NCBI RefSeq assembly: GCF_902859855.1
Contig: NZ_CADIKH010000032.1
Coordinates: 1 to 64,000 of the forward strand
DNA: 64,000 nucleotides
DNA from: Paraburkholderia humisilvae
Lineage (GTDB): Bacteria > Pseudomonadota > Gammaproteobacteria > Burkholderiales > Burkholderiaceae
Direction: 5' to 3'
Below, piece after piece: positions 62,136 to 64,000 of the stretch. The position numbers and the translations under genes were made by a program. The notes beneath the pieces were generated by a model. The model saw only the letters and a list, made by a program, of their open reading frames with translations. It was not told where the DNA came from and did not search any database. The stretch's first letter is position 1. The number at the start of each line of letters is the position of its first letter.

Positions 62136-62504
62136 CGGTTTCCTCGCTTTGCCTGGAACTGCGCTATATCGAGAGACCAACCCCACCTGTACCGCGTGTC
62201 GTCACGCTGAAGAGACTCGCCGGCGTCGCGGCGTTCGCGCTCGCTTCACCGGGTCATGCGAACTGAGTTGTTGCAAGGCAGCACATGCCACCCATGCCGT
62301 CCGGAGAACTGATGATCATTATGGGATAAATTTACGAAAAATGTGTTTAGCTTGCCGTCCATTCGATAACGTTTCCGAAACCCAGCCTGTTGCGCATCTT
62401 TGACCCGCGCTTTGCGATGCATGTGCTGGAACAGGTCGAAGAAGAAAAAAACGTTCAAATATTAAATCTCAGCATGACCCGTGGTTATCCATTGTCGGTG
62501 TTCG
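62136..62504. other. Intergenic region upstream of arcD
   Basis: About 370 bp between the arcD start and the hydrolase stop. AT-rich near 62300-62360, where the arc promoter probably lies. A palindrome ATGATCAT occurs near 62310. I see no TTGAT-N4-ATCAA (Anr/FNR) box. Confidence 0.4.
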
Positions 62505-64000
62505 TCATCTATCCCGCATTGCCTCGCCGCAGATCTCGCCACGTGCATCGAACGTGTCGATATCCTCATGCAAGATCCGCCGGATCTCGAGAATCGCCTC
62601 CGGCGTCTGCTGGACGCTGTGTCCCGCGACGATCACCTTCTCGGATAGCGCGCCCGCGAGATGCGCACTGCGATACGGAACCACGCCATCATCGGACTCC
62701 TCCAGTGGCCCGTTCGCTCGTCGCCTCGCGATGATCGAATGGAAGCACACGTGGGGGCTGATTGGCAGTTGCGCAGTCGCACGGATCATCGGATCGGTAT
62801 CGCGCAGTTGTTCGATGCTGTTCGGAACGTGGAAAGTCTTGCCCTGCGGATCGATATTCGTCGCAGTCTGCACCACGTCTTCGATTTCAGCCAGAAGCGC
62901 GCGCGGCAAGCGCACAAGATTGGCGACCCAGCGAGAAAGGCGATTGCTCGCAAACGGCGTGCCCCGGTGCGGCGCCGCAATGAAGATGGCCCGCTCGACT
63001 TGGGGCATCGGCCTGAAACGCAGCAAGCGATTCAGCCGCTCATCCTCGCGATCGATGTCGGCGCCTTCCGGCACGAACGTGTCCTTGAACACCGTCCATA
63101 GTTCGTCGTCGGAGGTGGAGACAAGCAATCTTGCCAGCACGCCGCCCATGCTATGGCCGATCAAAACCATGCCACAGGAAGCCGGCGATGTGCCGCCAGG
63201 ATCGAAGTGTTCGAGCGTCTCTTGCACGGCTCTTCGAATTCGCGCGAGCGTGACCAGAATGGGGACGTTGGTCGGATAGTAGACCTGCCACACCTGAAAA
63301 TGCTCGCGGAGCACTTCGTCACCCAGAATATCGTTCGCCACGTTGACCCATGCTTCCGGGCTACTCGCAAGACCGTGCAGCATCAACACGATCCGTCGGT
63401 CGGGATCGAAAGGCTGCATCATATAAATGCGGGGACGATCAATGCCGCGCGAGCGCCCGAAGAGCGTACGCAACGACTGGCCAGAGAAGCCCGAGCGGGC
63501 TAGCCAGATGCCGTAGCCGGCGCTGAAGTTCGCCGCCAGAGGGACGGTCTGGCCGTGCAGTTCGATACTCGCTTCGCGATAGGGGTCGTAGACCGACAGA
63601 ATCACTTCACGCGAGCTGAGCACCTGTTCAAGCGTGCCCTGGCTAAACCAGATCAGCGCGGTGACGTTGGGCGACGGCATTTCGCGGAACGGGCGGATGT
63701 CTTGCGTTGGCCCGGATGTTGCCCGCGGTGCGCTGTCTGCGCTATCGGTTGCGTTGACATCCGAATTTCGACCGGAGTCCGGTGAGGGCACATTCATGAC
63801 CGCGACGAGTTCCGCGCCGAGCCCATCGCGGCGGTAGATGCTGCGCAGTCCCGCGAACGAGAGCGCGGAGGCGGGAATGACTTCGCGTGGCTCGTGCACG
63901 CCTTCCGGCAACCGGGTCCGGCTCAGGTCGAGATCGATACTCCAGCCGGCTATGAACTGGGTGCCGGGGTCGCCACTATTTGGGTCCGACTCGAACGCGC
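62505..64000 (-). CDS. Alpha/beta hydrolase (lipase/esterase-like), start beyond right edge
   Basis: The frame is open to the window edge; the visible part is about 498 residues. RIVLMLHGLASSPEAWVNVA gives the oxyanion-hole HG, CGMVLIGHSMGGVLARLLVS the nucleophile elbow (GHSMGG), RAIFIAAPHRGTPFASNRLS a typical PGAP1/lipase-like strand, and SDDGVVPYRSAHL and VIVAGHSVQQTPEAI the acidic and His residues of the triad. A TTG at 63911 is not needed as start because upstream codons (QFIAGWSIDLDLSRTR) continue the protein. An N-terminal domain of unknown type precedes the hydrolase. Periplasmic or membrane-linked location cannot be judged without the true N-terminus. Confidence 0.85.
   Translation of the reverse strand, partial: AFESDPNSGDPGTQFIAGWSIDLDLSRTRLPEGVHEPREVIPASALSFAGLRSIYRRDGLGAELVAVMNVPSPDSGRNSDVNATDSADSAPRATSGPTQDIRPFREMPSPNVTALIWFSQGTLEQVLSSREVILSVYDPYREASIELHGQTVPLAANFSAGYGIWLARSGFSGQSLRTLFGRSRGIDRPRIYMMQPFDPDRRIVLMLHGLASSPEAWVNVANDILGDEVLREHFQVWQVYYPTNVPILVTLARIRRAVQETLEHFDPGGTSPASCGMVLIGHSMGGVLARLLVSTSDDELWTVFKDTFVPEGADIDREDERLNRLLRFRPMPQVERAIFIAAPHRGTPFASNRLSRWVANLVRLPRALLAEIEDVVQTATNIDPQGKTFHVPNSIEQLRDTDPMIRATAQLPISPHVCFHSIIARRRANGPLEESDDGVVPYRSAHLAGALSEKVIVAGHSVQQTPEAILEIRRILHEDIDTFDARGEICGEAMRDR

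Noticed and set aside
62136..62340. Possible Anr/FNR box before arcD
   Set aside because: Only ATGATCAT is present; no TTGAT-N4-ATCAA-like site was found, so oxygen control is not claimed.
1..64000. tRNA, rRNA, CRISPR arrays, prophage or conjugation genes
   Set aside because: None seen by eye. Short RNAs could be missed without a covariance search.

Overview
This is a high-GC chromosomal window that reads as Burkholderiales, most likely Paraburkholderia, Caballeronia or Burkholderia. The evidence is codon bias, the families present (AEC next to fumC, NodT-type RND lipoproteins, an RcnB-like protein, arcD-arcA, large type V autotransporters) and the short compact operons. It is mostly accessory: transport, envelope and redox genes with several decayed mobile or polymorphic elements. 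I see no rRNA, tRNA, CRISPR array or replication origin.

Layout. 1-2.5 kb: start of fumC (cut by the left edge), an AEC transporter and an AraC-type regulator. 3.2-9.7 kb: two large autotransporters, tail to tail. 10.2-13.5 kb: a stand-alone A-T-R nonribosomal peptide synthetase with a valine-like adenylation pocket, followed by an AT-rich gap, a degenerate 2OG-oxygenase-like gene and an IS66 scar. 15.4-20 kb: small redox enzymes with their regulators (FMN reductase, DoxX-like, divergent nmrA-like/hxlR-like and tetR/aldo-keto reductase pairs, with palindromes in the shared promoters). 20-23.5 kb: a DHA2-type MFS exporter and two exported proteins of unknown function. 23.7-29 kb: a TonB-dependent receptor and a YncE-propeller/phosphoesterase protein. 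29.5-30.4 kb: a frameshifted HisRS-like gene behind what looks like a histidine-sensing attenuator (His-rich leader peptide, intrinsic terminator). 30.7-33.1 kb: a GNAT, a GNAT-isochorismatase chimera and a RibD-like reductase. 33.1-40.4 kb: a Na+/H+ antiport block, with nhaC followed by a seven-gene Mrp-like operon in the order E-F-G-B-C-D-D'. 40.6-46.4 kb: tripartite RND pump 1. 46.8-49.9 kb: an RcnB-like protein, a decayed IS5-type element inserted at its stop codon and an Rhs pseudogene. 50.1-53.3 kb: a CoA-acylating semialdehyde dehydrogenase, a SnoaL-like protein and an aldo-keto reductase. 53.5-59.3 kb: RND pump 2. 59.4-62.1 kb: arcD-arcA without arcB or arcC. 62.5-64 kb: an alpha/beta hydrolase running off the right edge.

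The strongest unusual signal is the histidine attenuator at 30.2-30.35 kb in front of the truncated, frameshifted HisRS paralogue. Next are the orphan A-T-R synthetase locus, the Mrp module in membrane-hydrogenase gene order, and a 36-bp element (34/36 identical) present just upstream of both mnhE and the second RND outer-membrane gene.
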